A stretch of 64,000 nt of DNA from Setophaga petechia (Eukaryota; Chordata; Aves; Passeriformes; Parulidae). The notes beneath the pieces were generated by a model that was given only the letters and a program-made list of their open reading frames with translations, had not been told where the DNA came from and ran no database searches. Shown one piece after another: positions 62,201 through 64,000 of the stretch (position 1 is its first letter; every line of letters starts with the position of its first letter). The DNA lies in NCBI GenBank assembly GCA_024362935.1, contig JANCRA010000014.1, positions 4,421,001-4,485,000 on the forward strand, read 5' to 3'. The translations under genes were made by a program, and so were the position numbers.

Positions 62201-64000
62201 GTTTCATTTAATGAAACGAAATATGGAGTAAACCCCAGATAAATGCAACGTTTTCTATACTGTGAAGTGCTATATCAGTTTGGAAAAAGGGCATAAATGA
62301 AGAAAAATAAAAAGAAGAAGCTTCCTGGTTCAACATTGTGCTAAAATTCAGGTTGTCGTAGTGTGCAGTCAAAACAGCTGGAGAAGAAGAAATCTAGGAG
62401 GTAGGAAATCAGCTGGGGAAGGAAAAGGGATTTAGGAAGCAGCAATGACTTCAGGCAACTGCAGAAAGCAAAATGGGAATAATGTGGGCACGCAGAGAGG
62501 GAGCACAGGGAAGGAACCCTGGGTTAGTGCTCTGTGTGTGTGCCATGGGCTGATGTCTTTAATGCCACAGAGCAGGGCACCTCTGAAATATCGAGGACAC
62601 TTTGTCCTGAAGGCTGGAACTCTCACAAATGCCCCGGGCTTGCCAAAACCTGCTCGCAGTGAGGATCCCGGGAGCTTTGCCATTGATTCCAGTGGCAGCA
62701 GATTGGGGCCATTGCTGAGACCTCTCTGAAATTGGCCCTCGGAACACAAAAGAGGCTGACAAGTTAATTTGGCCTCAGAGGTAGGCAGCCAGGGTGATTA
62801 GAGAGATTCATTTAAAAGACAATATTAAAATAATTGACTGCATGTTGGCCGCAGGGATGCTTGGCAAGATAACGGCCTCAGCACCGGTTATCTGCGGGCA
62901 GCACCCAAAAATGAGGTGCTAAATGGGGATCAGGGATGTCCAAAGGGCCAACATCTGGACTGAAAAACCTCTATGAGAAATAAAGGTTGAAATGCAAAGT
63001 CCTTTGCCAGGATGAAGGGCAGCCAAGGACTATTCATCAAAAAGAAGTGCTAGGTTTTAAAAGACAGTGAGCAGAGCACATGAAATTAGAGTGTAGCACT
63101 AAGGGGACTCTTTCTCTCCTGGTTTCAGTTATTCCATAGAAATTAATTGGATAGATATTTCTGGACAGAAGTTAGAAAGCATTTTGGTTGACAGCAAACA
63201 TTTCTCATCCCAGATGCAAAGCAATAATTTTACTTTTCCTCGCATTTTTTGGAGCGTTTGCACTTCTCTAAACCCCTCCTGTTACAGTCTTGTGACAGGG
63301 CTTTAAGAGGACATTAGAGGCTCAGTTTCTTTAATGAAGTGGTGACATTTGGGGACAGGAATGTGCAAAGACACTCCCAAGCTCTGCAGAGAGCCCTGGG
63401 TTTGTATAACCCTGTTACTGCTCAGGGATGGAGAACATTGGGCTGATCTCTCTTGACAGATTTCCTCTAAAGACATAATACCCTTCACGGAAAATAGCTA
63501 GGTATGATTTGTCAGTACAGCAGGAAACATTGTTTAGAAGCATCTGAATGCAGGTGTTTAATTTAGCTTTCATCTGGGGTCCACTAATGGACATGTTGTT
63601 AAATAGAGCATTTTACATCTCCCTGCAAACCACCCCGTGCTGCTGCTGGGAACTTTTCAGGGCTGATTGTCACTAATGCCCACCAGCATGAAAGGGCTCT
63701 GGGGAAAATTATGTTTTTCCTGACATGAGATGAGGGGTGTAAAACTCTGTCAGGAAGTGCTTCCATCAAACCCTTAATGCAGAAATGTTTTGAGGACAGC
63801 ACAGAGTAAATTCTGGGGTTCACTGAGAACCAAGCCAGGGTGGAAAGAGCTAAAATATCAAAAACTGTTAAAACCAAACCAAGGGGGATTTCAGACATCT
63901 TGTTCCTCAGATATCTACTTTTGGTTTATTATAGATCCTTATTTGATATTACATATTTCATATCCTCACCCCAACCAAATATAGTGACATTTGCAATTCA
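59273..64000. other. Gene-free unique sequence to window end
   Basis: No gene or mobile element is recognised. A13 lies at 59371-59383. Two small inverted repeats are present: a 17-bp palindrome at 62201-62217 (GTTTCATT-T-AATGAAAC) and GATAACGG against CCGGTTATC at 62868-62892. Open frames do not exceed about 115 codons. Confidence 0.6.

Overview
This window reads as non-coding nuclear DNA from a bird, most likely a songbird. It is A+T-rich and CpG-poor. It carries two 5'-truncated CR1-type LINEs whose 3' ends have the avian CR1 signature (a short tail after the ORF2 stop, one of them ending in an 8-bp TGATTCTG microsatellite), and several short solo LTRs whose sequences I associate with passerine endogenous retroviruses. 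The songbird placement rests on that recollection and not on a search. I recognise no host protein-coding exon, rRNA or tRNA. The longest open frame is 175 codons and lies wholly inside an LTR. The window is therefore intergenic or deep intronic.

Layout. From 1 to 4.9 kb there is plain A+T-rich sequence. A minus-strand solo LTR lies at 4915-5241, with 6-bp target duplications. Unique sequence follows, with two G-quadruplex motifs near 8.15 and 8.31 kb and a homopurine/homopyrimidine hairpin at 12.98-13.02 kb. A 650-bp minus-strand LTR with a 5-bp duplication lies at 16541-17190. A 32-bp minisatellite occupies 18855-19160. From 19.2 to 29.6 kb nothing is recognised. Three LTR-like insertions crowd into 29.6-31.7 kb: two plus-strand solo LTRs of one family, each with its own target duplication, and a third element of another family. 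A possible ancient SINE relic sits near 34.6 kb.

A CR1 fragment lies at 37.7-38.08 kb, followed closely by a 1.07-kb minisatellite of 53-bp units (38427-39500). Another minus-strand solo LTR (41222-41535) is followed within 300 bp by a second CR1 copy (about 41790-42130). The rest, 42.1-64 kb, is unique sequence with small tandem duplications, an unusual TAAT-rich nested inverted repeat at 45.86-45.92 kb and simple repeats.

There is no operon-like or pathway organisation. The history visible here is retroelement insertion, LTR-LTR recombination down to solo LTRs, and local tandem amplification. The most notable structures are the paired independent solo LTRs at 29.6-30.7 kb, the internally dimeric 53-bp minisatellite, and the 32-bp minisatellite that alternates CCAATCA and AACAATGG motifs. 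Boundaries of LTRs come from direct reading of terminal TG/CA and target duplications. Family-level statements come from general knowledge and were not checked by search.
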